From positions 124,001 to 188,000 of the forward strand of contig JAGAIV010000033.1 in NCBI GenBank assembly GCA_017626365.1: 64,000 nt of DNA, given 5' to 3'. This DNA comes from Clostridia bacterium (GTDB lineage: Bacteria > Bacillota > Clostridia > TANB77 > CAG-508). Every line of letters starts with the position of its first letter. Position 1 is the stretch's first letter. The position numbers and the translations under genes are program-made. This document shows, piece after piece, positions 46,290-56,431 of this stretch. The notes under the pieces were generated by a model, which saw only the letters and a list, made by a program, of their open reading frames with translations, did no database searches and was not told the DNA's origin.

Positions 46290-46615
46290 AAGATATGAAT
46301 GAAAATAGAAATTGTGGTTGTACTTGCGTTTGTCCTTGTGAACAAGAACCAGAGTGTGAATGTAAAGAAGCAATAAGAAGAGATATGATGATGCAACTAA
46401 GAGCCTACTATTTCTCTATTAATGACCTTGCTTTATATTTAGATACTCATCCAGATGATGAAAAAGCTCTTTGCTTGCATAGAGAATATGCAAAAAAAGC
46501 AAGAGAATTATCCGATAAATATCAAAAACTATATGGCCCTCTTACAATAAGCTATCCTTGTAGAAAGTGGAGATGGCTTGAAGAACCTTGGCCATGGGAA
46601 AGGGGGAGTTTTTAA
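46283..46615 (+). CDS. cotJB: CotJB spore coat protein
   Basis: 110 residues. The conserved region DMMMQLRAYYFSINDLALYL, DTHPDDEKALCLHREYAKKA and YGPLTISYP is CotJB; an added Cys-rich N-terminus (NRNCGCTCVCPCEQEPECEC) echoes that of CotJA. Translation is coupled: the start overlaps cotJA and the TAA overlaps the ATG of cotJC. Confidence 0.88.
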   Translation: MLEDMNENRNCGCTCVCPCEQEPECECKEAIRRDMMMQLRAYYFSINDLALYLDTHPDDEKALCLHREYAKKARELSDKYQKLYGPLTISYPCRKWRWLEEPWPWERGSF

Positions 46616-47310
46616 TGTGGAATTATAACAAAACACTTCAATATCCAATCAAAATAAAATGTGCAAACCCTAGACTTGCAAAATTTATTATTTCACAATA
46701 TGGTGGTCCTGATGGCGAACTAGGTGCTTCTCTTCGATATTTATCACAAAGATTTGCTATGCCAGATGAAAAAGCAAAAGCGATTTTAAATGATATAGGT
46801 ACTGAAGAATTAGGACACTTAGAAATGGTTGGAGCATTAGTTCATAGGTTAACAGATGGTGTATGCCCTGAAGAATTAGCAAAAGCAGGATTAGGTGCTT
46901 ATTACACAGACCATGGTGTAGATGTATATCCTCAATCTGCAGCAGGTATGCCTTTTGATGCAAATTGTCTTGCTTGTAAAGGTGACCCTGTTGCCAACCT
47001 TCAAGAAGATTTAGCTGCAGAGCAAAAAGCTAGAGCAACTTATGAAAAGTTAATTGACCTTTGTAAAGATGACCCAGATGTAGTAGACGTTCTTCGTTTC
47101 TTACGTGAAAGAGAAGTTGTTCACTTCCAAAGATTTGGTGAAGCTTTACGTGGTGTACAAGATAAGTTAGCTAGGAAGAATTTTTATATGAATGAATGCA
47201 AAATGGAAATGCCTAATTTCGAATGTACAAATGCATTTAATAGTGTAAATAATTATAGTCCTTGCGACAGCTTATGTAATTGCAATAACAATACTAAATG
47301 TTGTAGATAA
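46615..47310 (+). CDS. cotJC: CotJC manganese-catalase-like coat protein
   Basis: 231 residues from ATG 46615 (GGGGGAG upstream; TAATG overlap with cotJB). A ferritin-like four-helix bundle with di-metal ligands in GTEELGHLEMVGALVHRL, DLAAEQKARATYEKL and REREVVHFQRFGEAL. It belongs to the Mn-catalase family and may destroy peroxide at the spore surface. The C-terminus is Cys/Asn-rich (CDSLCNCNNNTKCC). Confidence 0.92.
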   Translation: MWNYNKTLQYPIKIKCANPRLAKFIISQYGGPDGELGASLRYLSQRFAMPDEKAKAILNDIGTEELGHLEMVGALVHRLTDGVCPEELAKAGLGAYYTDHGVDVYPQSAAGMPFDANCLACKGDPVANLQEDLAAEQKARATYEKLIDLCKDDPDVVDVLRFLREREVVHFQRFGEALRGVQDKLARKNFYMNECKMEMPNFECTNAFNSVNNYSPCDSLCNCNNNTKCCR

Positions 47311-47349
47311 CAAGTAAAGACGAATATAAAAATATATTCGTCTTTACTT
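47310..47349. terminator. Bidirectional terminator between cotJC and spoIIP
   Basis: AGTAAAGACGAATATA with TATATTCGTCTTTACT arms, 4-nt loop, between convergent genes. Confidence 0.8.
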
Positions 47350-48471
47350 ATTTACTTCATTTAATACTCTCGCCAGATACTTCATACTTACTAAACATTG
47401 CTCCATAGTATTTCCTGTTGCACCTACTTCAATTATTGTTGCTGCTTTTGTTAAGTGCTGGTTGTACCTTGAGTTTCGTACGATAATTGGTCTAAATAAA
47501 CCCGGGTATAGTTCATTCGCTTTTTGTTGTACTTTTACTGCATATTTTAAATTATCTTGCCAATTTAAGTGTTGTAAACCTCCCCCATCTGTTCCAATAA
47601 CAAACATAAGTTGTGCTGCTGTTTCATCTCCTATTTGAACACATGGAGCATATTCTGGTTTACTTCCTACTGCATCTCTATGTAAATCGATTACAACTTG
47701 TGTATCTGGTTGTGATGCAAGAATATTTTTTACTGTTGTTAATGACCTGCCATAAGAGCCTGTGTATTGTGGGTAGTCGTGATATGTTTGGTCATGTGTT
47801 ACATTAAAACCATAGCTTTTTAATTGGTTTTCTAATTCAGTCCCTACTTTTGCAACTGTATAATTTAAATCTGTTGTTCTATATGTTCCTGTCATTTCAT
47901 AATTAAATTTTTCAGTTGGCGTATAACTTTCACAGGTATGTGTATGAAAAATAATGACATCTTTATTGTTTTCTAATGAAATATTGGGTGTAAGAATATC
48001 TGCTGTTATTTCTTTGTCTGATTCATTTTTTACTTTTACAGTTCCATATTCTCCGTTGTATTTTGGAGTTATGTTATTTTCTTCTATTTGAGATGTTGTT
48101 ACTTCTGTTGAAGCTTGTTCTATTTTAGGTGTATTTTCTACTATCTCCTCCTCTTCTCCATCTTCTATTATTTTATCTATCATTCCAAGTTCAATCCCAA
48201 GCATTCTTCTTAAAGATGAGCCTCTTGATGTGGTCTGTTTAACATCTTCTTCTATTTTTTGAATTTCACTATTTTTTTTAATATTGGGTAATGTTTTCTC
48301 TATGCAGGAAACAAAGCTAACATTCCCAAAATTTACAGAGATTTTATTATTATCTATATTTTTGGTTTTTTGTAATATTGGTTTAATAACCCACACGATG
48401 CTTACTAATATACAGGCAATTATAATATATTTTACGAGTGACCTCATATTTATTACTGTTACATTAATCAT
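47344..48471 (-). CDS. spoIIP: Stage II sporulation protein P
   Basis: 375 residues. Amidase/endopeptidase of the engulfment complex, working with SpoIIM and SpoIID. An N-terminal membrane anchor (SLVKYIIIACILVSIVWVI) is followed by a low-complexity linker. The catalytic domain has VIIFHTHTCESYTPTEKFNY, TVVIDLHRDAVGSKPEY-like QVVIDLHRDAVG, and EVGATGNTMEQCL, containing the His and Glu zinc/catalytic residues. AAGGAG precedes the ATG at 48471. Confidence 0.92.
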   Translation of the reverse strand: MINVTVINMRSLVKYIIIACILVSIVWVIKPILQKTKNIDNNKISVNFGNVSFVSCIEKTLPNIKKNSEIQKIEEDVKQTTSRGSSLRRMLGIELGMIDKIIEDGEEEEIVENTPKIEQASTEVTTSQIEENNITPKYNGEYGTVKVKNESDKEITADILTPNISLENNKDVIIFHTHTCESYTPTEKFNYEMTGTYRTTDLNYTVAKVGTELENQLKSYGFNVTHDQTYHDYPQYTGSYGRSLTTVKNILASQPDTQVVIDLHRDAVGSKPEYAPCVQIGDETAAQLMFVIGTDGGGLQHLNWQDNLKYAVKVQQKANELYPGLFRPIIVRNSRYNQHLTKAATIIEVGATGNTMEQCLVSMKYLARVLNEVNK

Positions 48472-48547
48472 TCTTTTCTCCTTTGTTATAATATCTACCT
48501 ATATATGTATATTCACATTTGTCCAATTTATGCATGTATTTAATATA

Positions 48548-48573
48548 AGGACGTGCCATGCACGCCCCTACGG
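48548..48573. repeat. Short GC-rich palindrome
   Basis: GGACGTGCCATGCACGCCCC then TACGG between hisS and spoIIP: arms GGACGTGC/GCACGCCC around CAT. The reverse complement has CGTAGGGGC, like the repeat at 43296-43325, suggesting one dispersed repeat family. Confidence 0.5.
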
Positions 48574-49824
48574 TTATTTTATATTTTTTATTATTTCATC
48601 AACATCTAGTTTTATCTCTTTTTCTTCTCCTGTTTTCATATCCTTTATTTTTGCATTTTGGGTATTTACTTCATCTTCTCCTATTACTAATAGATATTTA
48701 CTGTTTGTTTTATCTGCATATTTTAAGCTTGCTTTCATACTTCTTTCACAGATATCTGTTTCGATATATAAACCTTGTTTTCTTAAGCCTAGTGCTAAGT
48801 TTATTGCTGTTTCTTCTGCTATATTTCCTATTGATGCTATGTATAGATCTGGAACTTTTGGTTCTATTTCTTCAGATTTGTTATATTTTTCGAAAATGTC
48901 AATTAACCTATCTTCTCCCATCGCAAAACCAATTGCTGGTGTCTTTTGTCCTCCTAACTCCTCTACTAGTTCATCATATCTTCCACCACCAAGAACGGTA
49001 TATCCTTCTGTTTCAGATACAAATTCAAAAACAGTTTTCGTGTAATAATCTAAACCACGTACAATTCCTGAATCGATTTTGTATGGTATATTTAATGTTT
49101 CTAGAGATTTTTTTACATTTTCAAAGTGTGTGCTACATTCTTCGCAAAGATAATCTAGGATGACTGGTGCTCCTTGATTTAGTTCTTTACATTTCTTTTC
49201 TTTACAATCTAATATTCTCATTGGATTTTTTTCGAATCTTGTTTTACATGTATCACAATATTGTTCAAGATTTTTTCCAATGAAAGCTTTTAATGCTTCT
49301 TGATATTTAGCTCTACATACTGGGCAACCTATACTATTGATATTTAAGGTAACTCCTGGTATATTAAACTTTTTAATCATTTGATCTGCCATTACGATTA
49401 ATTCTACATCTGCTTTGTAAGATGCACTTCCTATAATTTCTGCTCCTATTTGTCTAAATTCACGGTATCTTCCTTTTTGAACATTTTCATAGCGATACAT
49501 TGGCATCATATACCACATTTTAATTGGTGATGGAAGAGATGCCATTCCATTTTCTAAATAAGCACGTACCACTCCTGCTGTTCCTTCTGGCCTTAGTGTA
49601 ATACTTCTCTCGCCTTTATCTAAAAATGTATACATTTCTTTTTGTACAACATCTGTTGTATCTCCTACTCCTCTTTCAAAGAGTTCTGTTTGTTCAAATA
49701 CTGGTACACGAATTTCTTTAAATCCATAGTTTTCTAATATCTCTTTTGCTTTTTCTTCTACATATGCCCATTTATATGAATTTCCTGGCAATATGTCTTT
49801 GGTTCCTTTTGGTTTTTGTATCAT
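48574..49824 (-). CDS. hisS: Histidyl-tRNA synthetase
   Basis: 416 residues. Class II synthetase: KPKGTKDILPGNSYKWAYVE start, motif 2 ITLRPEGTAGVVRAY with YRYENVQKGRYREFRQIGAE, histidine-specific SGIVRGLDYYTKTVFEF, motif 3 GFAMGEDRLI, then the anticodon-binding domain. Inserted zinc-like Cys pairs (CPVCRAKYQ, CDTCKTRF, CEECSTHF) are present. Its neighbours mbl-rel-recJ are a frequent clostridial order (recJ-relA-hisS). Confidence 0.95.
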   Translation of the reverse strand: MIQKPKGTKDILPGNSYKWAYVEEKAKEILENYGFKEIRVPVFEQTELFERGVGDTTDVVQKEMYTFLDKGERSITLRPEGTAGVVRAYLENGMASLPSPIKMWYMMPMYRYENVQKGRYREFRQIGAEIIGSASYKADVELIVMADQMIKKFNIPGVTLNINSIGCPVCRAKYQEALKAFIGKNLEQYCDTCKTRFEKNPMRILDCKEKKCKELNQGAPVILDYLCEECSTHFENVKKSLETLNIPYKIDSGIVRGLDYYTKTVFEFVSETEGYTVLGGGRYDELVEELGGQKTPAIGFAMGEDRLIDIFEKYNKSEEIEPKVPDLYIASIGNIAEETAINLALGLRKQGLYIETDICERSMKASLKYADKTNSKYLLVIGEDEVNTQNAKIKDMKTGEEKEIKLDVDEIIKNIK

Positions 49825-49845
49825 ATTATCCCCTCTCTTTCTATT

Positions 49846-50493
49846 TTAAAAATCACGTTCTCTTAATTCTAGGTAAATTGGCTTTTCTTCTTTTATCATT
49901 GTTGATTTTCCGTGTCCTGGATACACAATTGTATCTTCTGGTAGTGTTAATAGACGATTTGTTATTGAATCTATAATATCTACTAAACTTCCTGTTGGTA
50001 AGTCAGTTCTTCCCCAAGTACCTCGAAACATGGTGTCTCCACTAAATACCATTTTTTCTTTTTCACAGTATAGTGATGTACTTCCATTTGTATGTCCTGG
50101 TGTATGGATTACTTTAAATTCTAATTCTCCTAAATGTATTAAATCATTATCATCTACTCTAGAATCCTTTTCTAGTTTAATATCCGGTATTCCAATATAA
50201 TAGTTTAATGTAATTTCTGGATTTCTTAAGTTTTCGCTTTCTTTTCTTTCTATTAATACTTTTGCTCCATATTTATTTTGTAAATCGACAACGGCTCCTG
50301 TATGGTCCCCATGGCAATGTGTCAAATAGATATATTTCAATTTAGCACCTAGAATTTCTAACATTTCTATAATTTTTTCACTATGGCTTGCAGGATCTAT
50401 CACCATTGTTTCTTTTGTGGATTCATCTATAATAATATAACAATTGGTTGCATCTGCTAAAGTAGTTTCTAATTGTAATCTTTTTAATATCAT
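49846..50493 (-). CDS. Metallo-beta-lactamase-fold hydrolase (glyoxalase II-like)
   Basis: 215 residues. YIYLTHCHGDHTGAVVDLQN carries the zinc motif (HCHGDH), then HTPGHTNGSTSLYC, VFSGDTMFRGTWGRTDLPTG and IVYPGHGKSTMIKEEK. Members hydrolyse thioesters such as S-lactoylglutathione analogues; substrate here is unknown. It is placed between rel and hisS, a conserved position in Clostridia. Confidence 0.88.
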   Translation of the reverse strand: MILKRLQLETTLADATNCYIIIDESTKETMVIDPASHSEKIIEMLEILGAKLKYIYLTHCHGDHTGAVVDLQNKYGAKVLIERKESENLRNPEITLNYYIGIPDIKLEKDSRVDDNDLIHLGELEFKVIHTPGHTNGSTSLYCEKEKMVFSGDTMFRGTWGRTDLPTGSLVDIIDSITNRLLTLPEDTIVYPGHGKSTMIKEEKPIYLELRERDF

Positions 50494-50510
50494 TTGTAAT
50501 ACCCTTCTTA

Positions 50511-52703
50511 CTATTTCTTTCTTTTTACTTCAAATACACTATCTACTTTTCGAATTGCTTTTAATGTTTTGTTTAATTCCTCTAAGTTTTGTACTTCGAT
50601 TGTTATTTCTGTCGTTACTATTCTATCTTTATTCGCCTTACTATTCACTGCAATTAATTTTGTTTTTGCATCATATATTGCTTTTATAATATCTGCTAAT
50701 AATCCTGTCCTATCATTTGAAAATACTTCAATATCTACATTGTATCCAGATGTTTTTTCATTTACCCATTCAACGTCAATAATTCTATCTGGTTCTTGTA
50801 ATAATTCTTTTATATTAACACATTCTGTTGTGTGAATGGATACTCCTCTTCCTTTTGTAATGTAACCAATAATATTATCTCCTGGAACAGGATTACAACA
50901 TTTCGATAATTTTACTAAACAGTTATCGATTCCTTTTACAATAATACCACTCTTTGGAACATTTCGGCTGGCTTTCTTTTGATTTGCTAATGCTTCAATC
51001 TTTTGCTCAATATCATCATCTTGATTGACTTTTTTGTATTCCTCTAACATTCTAGCAATAATCTTTCCTGCTGATATTGCTCCGAATCCTACCGAAGCAT
51101 ACATATCATCTAAAGTTGCATACTTATATCTTTCTAATGCTGCTTGTACATATTCTTGCTTATGAAGTTCCGTTTGGTTCATTCCAATTCGTTTTATTTC
51201 TTTTTCAATTAATTCTTTTCCCTTTACTATGTTTTCTTCTCGCTGTTCTTTTTTGAACCATCCTTGTATTTTATTTTTAGCTGAACTACTCTTAATAAAT
51301 TTTAACCAGTCTCTGCTTGGACCTTTTGCATTATCTGATGTCATAATTTCAACAATATCACCATTTTTTAATTTAGTAATAATTGGCATCATTTTGGAAT
51401 TAATTTTACATCCTACCATTTTGTGTCCTACTTGAGCATGAATACTATAGGCAAAATCAATTGGAGTACTTCCACTTGGCAATACTTTAATATCACCTTT
51501 TGGTGTAAATACATATACTTCATCTTCGAATAATTCTGTTTTTAACGTATTTAAGAAATCTTCTGGGTCTTGCATTTCTTTTTGCCATTCTAAAGTTTCT
51601 CTAAGCCAAGCTAGTTTATCGTCATTGACAACAACATTTTCTTTTTTATTCTTCCCTGCTTCTTTGTATGCCCAGTGGGCAGCAATACCAAATTCTGCGA
51701 TTCTATGCATATCCCAAGTACGAATTTGTACTTCAAATGGCGTTCCTTTTGGTCCTATTAATGTAGTATGTAGTGATTGATACATATTTGGTTTTGGAAC
51801 GGCAATATAGTCTTTAAATCTTCCTGGCATTGGGTTATATAAATCGTGTACAACTCCAAGTGCTGCATAACAATCTTTTACGGAATTTACAATAATACGA
51901 AGAGCAAACAAATCATAAATTTGATCTAATGTTTTATTATCTCTTTTCATTTTACGGTAAATACTATATAAATGCTTTGCTCTGCCTGTAATTTCAGCCT
52001 CAATATGTTGTATTTTTAATTCTTTTCGAATTTCTTCCATTATTTTTTCTATAAAGCTTAAACGTTCTTCTCTTTTTTTATCTAATCCCTCTACAATTTC
52101 ACGATAATCTTCTGGGTATAAGTATTTAAAAGATAAATCCTCTAATTCCCATTTTAAAGAATACATACCCAAACGGTTGGCAAGTGGTGCATATAAATCC
52201 ATCGTTTCACTAGCATTTGCAATTTGTCTATCACGACTAAGATATTTTAGAGTTCTCATATTATGAAGTCTATCTGCTAATTTAATCAAAATCACTCTTA
52301 TATCTTTTCCCATTGCTAAGAACATTTTTCGATAGTCTTCTACTTGCTGTTCTTTTAAAGAAGCATAATCTAGCTTTCCAAGTTTAGTAACACCATCTAC
52401 CATGGTCGCAATTTCTTCTCCAAACTCTCTAACTAAATCTTCTTCAGTTGCATCAGTATCTTCTACTACATCATGTAATAGTGCAGCACAAATGGTTTCA
52501 TCATCCATTCCCATATTTGCTAAAGTATATGCTACTTGTAATGGGTGAATTATATATGGTTCGCCAGATTTTCTTTTTTGTTCTCCATGATGTTCAATTG
52601 CATAGTTATATGCTTTTGTAATTAATTTTGTATTACAACGCCAATTATTTTTTTTCATTTTTGCTAATAAGTCACTAATTGTTGCTTTTGTTTCTTCACT
52701 CAT
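50511..52703 (-). CDS. rel: Bifunctional (p)ppGpp synthetase/hydrolase
   Basis: 730 residues. HD hydrolase domain (AALLHDVVEDTDATEEDL, IKLADRLHNMRTLKYL), synthetase domain (RAKHLYSIYRKMKRDNKTLD, MYQSLHTTLIGPKGTPFEVQ), TGS domain (EDEVYVFTPKGDIKVLP), helical region and a C-terminal ACT domain. Both activities appear intact. It governs the stringent response. Transcribed after recJ with 20 bp between. Confidence 0.95.
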   Translation of the reverse strand: MSEETKATISDLLAKMKKNNWRCNTKLITKAYNYAIEHHGEQKRKSGEPYIIHPLQVAYTLANMGMDDETICAALLHDVVEDTDATEEDLVREFGEEIATMVDGVTKLGKLDYASLKEQQVEDYRKMFLAMGKDIRVILIKLADRLHNMRTLKYLSRDRQIANASETMDLYAPLANRLGMYSLKWELEDLSFKYLYPEDYREIVEGLDKKREERLSFIEKIMEEIRKELKIQHIEAEITGRAKHLYSIYRKMKRDNKTLDQIYDLFALRIIVNSVKDCYAALGVVHDLYNPMPGRFKDYIAVPKPNMYQSLHTTLIGPKGTPFEVQIRTWDMHRIAEFGIAAHWAYKEAGKNKKENVVVNDDKLAWLRETLEWQKEMQDPEDFLNTLKTELFEDEVYVFTPKGDIKVLPSGSTPIDFAYSIHAQVGHKMVGCKINSKMMPIITKLKNGDIVEIMTSDNAKGPSRDWLKFIKSSSAKNKIQGWFKKEQREENIVKGKELIEKEIKRIGMNQTELHKQEYVQAALERYKYATLDDMYASVGFGAISAGKIIARMLEEYKKVNQDDDIEQKIEALANQKKASRNVPKSGIIVKGIDNCLVKLSKCCNPVPGDNIIGYITKGRGVSIHTTECVNIKELLQEPDRIIDVEWVNEKTSGYNVDIEVFSNDRTGLLADIIKAIYDAKTKLIAVNSKANKDRIVTTEITIEVQNLEELNKTLKAIRKVDSVFEVKRKK

Positions 52704-52722
52704 CCATTACACCCCTTTTTAT

Positions 52723-54413
52723 TTAAATTGACTTCATCATATCTTTTAAATTGATTTGTACATTTTCCATTCCATTAAAACTATTAATTTCTAAAACGCC
52801 CACAACATCAACTTTATCTCCAATACGATATTCATCTACTAAATTTCCCATATTAAATCCAATTGCATCAATAATTAAGTTATCATCTTTTAATGTTAAT
52901 TTCAAGTGTTTTCCGTCTGTTAATGCACGAATTGAATTAATTTTTAAACCTTTGTATGCAAATAATGGAACTTTGTTTCCTTCTCCAAATGGTTCTAAGT
53001 TTGTAAGTTGTTTTACAAATTCTGGCTTCATATCTTCTCCGTGTAACAGTTCCATCTATATAAATTACTGGTAAAATTTCTTCTACTTTTTCTTCTTTTG
53101 CCACTTCTTCAAATGCTTTTTTAAAATCTTCAAAATTTTCTTCTTTTAATGTAAGCCCTACTGCCATTTCGTGTCCACCATATTTTTCTAGGTACTTACT
53201 GCATTTGCAAAGTGCTTCATGTAGGTCAAAACCTGGCACACTTCTTCCAGAACCTTTTGCTAGACCCTCTTCGAATGATACTAAAATACTTGGTTTAAAA
53301 TACATTTCTGTAATTTTAGAAGATACAATTCCGATAACTCCATGGTGCCAGCCTTCACTTCCAAGTACAATTGCACTTTTTTCATTTTCTTTATTTTCTT
53401 CAATCATTGTTAATGCTTTTTCTACAATGCTTTTTTCAGTTTCTTGTCTAACCTTGTTATACTCATTTAATTTATCCGATAGCATTTTTACTTCATCTAT
53501 ATCATTTGATAAAAAGATATCTAGTGCTTCTGTTTCATGTCCCATTCTACCGCAAGCATTTACTCTTGGTGCAATTCCAAAAGAAACAGTATTTGAATCT
53601 ATCTTTTTATATCCTGCTGATTCTAATAAGCATTTTAATCCTAAGTTTTTGGTTACATTTACTAGTTTTAATCCAAGCTTTGCAATTACACGATTTTCAT
53701 CCACTAATGGTACAATATCAGATATCGTCCCCACACATACTAAATCTAAATATTTTAAATACTCTTTTTCTTCTAAGCCTAATTTCATCCCAAGTGCTTG
53801 AATAAACTTAAATACCACACCAACTCCTGCTAATTGGTTAAATGGATATTGATTATCTTTTCTTTTAGCATCAATGACTGCCAATGCTTTTGGCAATTCT
53901 TCTAATGGCTCGTGGTGGTCTGTAATAATGGTAGTCATTCCTAAAGAATTAGCAAACTCAATTTCTTCTGTTGCAGAAATACCACAATCAACGGTTATCA
54001 TTAATCGATATTCTTTATCGTAAATTTCTTTAATCGCCTCTTTATTTAACCCATACCCCTCTTCTAATCGATTTGGAATATGACTTTCTACCTCCAATCC
54101 TCTTTCTCCGCAAAAACTTCTGTAAAACAGAAATACTAGTTATTCCATCCACATCATAGTCGCCATAAATCATAATCTTTTCTTTGTCTTCCATTGCTTT
54201 TATCACTCTATTTACCGCAATCTCCATATCTGGCATTAAAAACGGATTATGAAAATCCTCTCTTGTTGGCTCTAAAAATTTTCTAATTCTATCTTCTTCA
54301 ACAATTCCTCTATTTACTAAAATAGTTGCAAGCAACTTACTAATATGAAACTTTTTTTCTATTTCTTCTACTAATTTCTCATCACTACTATAATATTCCC
54401 ATTTCTTATTCAT
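52723..54413 (-). CDS. recJ: Single-strand exonuclease RecJ, requiring two +1 shifts at CGG
   Basis: Processive 5'-3' ssDNA exonuclease. From ATG 54411-54413 (AGGAG upstream) it reads MNKKWEYYSSDEKLVEEIEK and the DHH motif MIYGDYDVDGITSISVLQKFL in two halves. CGG (54108-54110) then appears; skipping C yields GERGLEVESHIPNRLEEGYG and IITDHHEPLEELP. DHHA1 motifs (GSGRSVPGFDLHE, YGGHEMAVGLT) follow. At YIDGTVT a second CGG (53039-53041) occurs; skipping C gives GEDMKPEFVKQLTNLEPFGE-GN and the C-terminal OB fold. The joined protein has 562 residues, typical RecJ length; without shifts it would be three useless pieces. Confidence 0.92.
53038..53041 (-). other. +1 frameshift site 2 of recJ
   Basis: ACA C GGA GAA. 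+1 reading gives TVT-GEDMKPEFV then the RecJ PFGEGN motif. Confidence 0.88.
54107..54110 (-). other. +1 frameshift site 1 of recJ
   Basis: TTG C GGA GAA. +1 reading gives LQKFL-GERGLEVESHIPNR, the link between DHH motifs. Confidence 0.88.
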
Positions 54414-54545
54414 CCTTTTTCTCCTACTAATACAATTTGTATATAATTGTACACTATTTTGCAAGATTTTAAAAGGGGGTTTTTCGCTTTTTTTGGTAAT
54501 TGTTTAAATAATATCACAATATTTTTGAAAAATGAAATAAGTTTA

Positions 54546-54567
54546 GAGAAGAGGTAATCCTCTTCTC
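54546..54567 (-). terminator. Terminator after cadA
   Basis: GAGAAGAGG/CCTCTTCTC stem with a TAAT loop; only a weak T tract. Confidence 0.6.
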
Positions 54568-56429
54568 TACTTTATATTCTTTATTGCATTTACAACCGTT
54601 AAGAATGTTACTCCTGTATCCGCAAAAATAGCAAGCCATATTGGAGCAATTCCGATTGCTCCTAAAATTAATACAATTGCTTTTACTACTAATGAAAAGA
54701 TAATATTGAATTTTACTACTTTCATTGCACGTTTTGCAGTTTTGATAATATTTGGCAAACTTGAAATGTTATTTGATATTAGAATTCCATCTGCTGTGAT
54801 ACTTGCTATGTTTGTTCCTTCTCCCATAGCAATTCCAAAATTGCTATTTGCTAACACTGGGCTATCATTTATTCCATCACCAACAAAAATAACTTTTTCT
54901 TTATTTTTCTTTAATTCTTCTATTACTGCTAATTTATCTCGTGGTAATAAGGAAGAACGAACTTCGTCTATTTTTAGTTCTTCTCCTATTTCGTCTGCAT
55001 TCTTTTTGTTATCTCCTGTTAGCATGATAACTTTATTGACTCCTACATTTTTTAGGTCTTTTACAATGTTTGTACTTTCTTTTCTAACATCTTCTACTAG
55101 TGTAATATACCCTGCAATTTGCTTATCAATTGCTAAATATATTGCATTTTGTAATAATTCTTCATTATATGGTATTTCGTATTGTTGTAATAATTTACTA
55201 TTTCCAAATAGTACTTCTTTTTCTTCTATTTTTCCATATAAACCATGTCCTGCAATTTCTTTATAATCTTTTACTTCTTTTGTTTCTATATTATCTCCAT
55301 AATTTTTAATTGCTGTTCCAATTGGATGATTTGATAATAACTCTAAACTATACATATAAGAAAGTATTTCTTCCTTACTATATGAATGATATGTTTCAAG
55401 TTTTTGTATTTTCATATTTCCTGTTGTTAAAGTTCCTGTTTTATCAAACGCTACAACTGTTGCATTTGCAAGGTTTTCTATATGTTTTGTTCCTTTTATA
55501 ATCATTCCTTTTTTCGATATTTTTCCAAGAGAAGTAAAGAAAGATAGTGGAACAGATATTACTAAGCTACATGGGCAAGATGCCACTAAAAAGATAAGAG
55601 CTCTCATTATCCATTCTTTTGCATCTAATCCAAATAAGAATGGTATGATTGCAATTAAAATAGCAATCACAATAATCGTTGGTGTATATATTTTAGAGAA
55701 TCTTGTAATAAATTTTTCTGTTTTTCCTTTATTGTTTGTTGCTTGATAAACTAAATCAACTATTTGTGATGCTGCTGAATTTTCTACATCTCTTAATACT
55801 TTACAAGTAATAGCTCCTGTTAAATTGATTTCACCAGATAACAATTCTTTTCCTTTTGACACATATATAGGATTACTTTCTCCTGTTAAACTGGAAGTAT
55901 CAATCTCGGATTCTCCGTAAATTATTTTACAATCTACAGGAACTTTTTCACCCGGTTTAATTAGGATAGTATCTCCTACTTTAATTTCTTTTACATTCAC
56001 AGTTTCAATTGTATTTTCTATTACTCGATTTGCTGTATCTGCTTTTATTTTTACAATTTCTTTGATGCTTTCGTTTGATTTACTACTTGCTCTTTCTTCT
56101 AAAAACTCTCCTAAACGATATAGCAAAATAACAAGTGCACTTTCTGCATATTCTCCTAAAGCAAATGCTGCAATTACCGCAATTGTCATTAGCGTTTCTT
56201 CTTCGAAATTAAGTGTAAATATGTTTTTAATTCCATTCCAAATAATCTCATATCCGGAAAATAAAATGGATAAAATAATGAGTTCCATTTTAAATATATT
56301 TAATACTGGTATAAACGACAAAGCAAAAAATAAAATTCCTATACCATACAAATAGATAGATAATTTTTCTTCTTTTTCCTCTTGTTCTTCTATTTCACAA
56401 TGTTCATTATCACAATGATGGCATGCCAT
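54567..56429 (-). CDS. cadA: P1B-type heavy-metal ATPase (CadA/ZntA-like)
   Basis: 620 residues. Cd/Zn/Pb efflux pump. The N-terminus is a short Cys/His stretch (ACHHCDNEHCEIEEQE) instead of an HMA domain. Then come the A-domain DTSSLTGESNPIYVSK, the membrane CPC motif LVASCPCSLVISVPLSF, the phosphorylation site AFDKTGTLTTG and hinge GDGINDSPVLANSNFGIAMG. The adjacent arsR-type regulator should repress it until metal arrives. The ATG follows GAGGAGG, which lies in the end of arsR. Confidence 0.93.
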   Translation of the reverse strand: MACHHCDNEHCEIEEQEEKEEKLSIYLYGIGILFFALSFIPVLNIFKMELIILSILFSGYEIIWNGIKNIFTLNFEEETLMTIAVIAAFALGEYAESALVILLYRLGEFLEERASSKSNESIKEIVKIKADTANRVIENTIETVNVKEIKVGDTILIKPGEKVPVDCKIIYGESEIDTSSLTGESNPIYVSKGKELLSGEINLTGAITCKVLRDVENSAASQIVDLVYQATNNKGKTEKFITRFSKIYTPTIIVIAILIAIIPFLFGLDAKEWIMRALIFLVASCPCSLVISVPLSFFTSLGKISKKGMIIKGTKHIENLANATVVAFDKTGTLTTGNMKIQKLETYHSYSKEEILSYMYSLELLSNHPIGTAIKNYGDNIETKEVKDYKEIAGHGLYGKIEEKEVLFGNSKLLQQYEIPYNEELLQNAIYLAIDKQIAGYITLVEDVRKESTNIVKDLKNVGVNKVIMLTGDNKKNADEIGEELKIDEVRSSLLPRDKLAVIEELKKNKEKVIFVGDGINDSPVLANSNFGIAMGEGTNIASITADGILISNNISSLPNIIKTAKRAMKVVKFNIIFSLVVKAIVLILGAIGIAPIWLAIFADTGVTFLTVVNAIKNIK

Positions 56430-56431
56430 AG

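Noticed and set aside
48284..49163. Long plus-strand frames opposite spoIIP and hisS
   Set aside because: Hydrophobic low-complexity shadows of AT-rich minus-strand genes; the real genes are certain.
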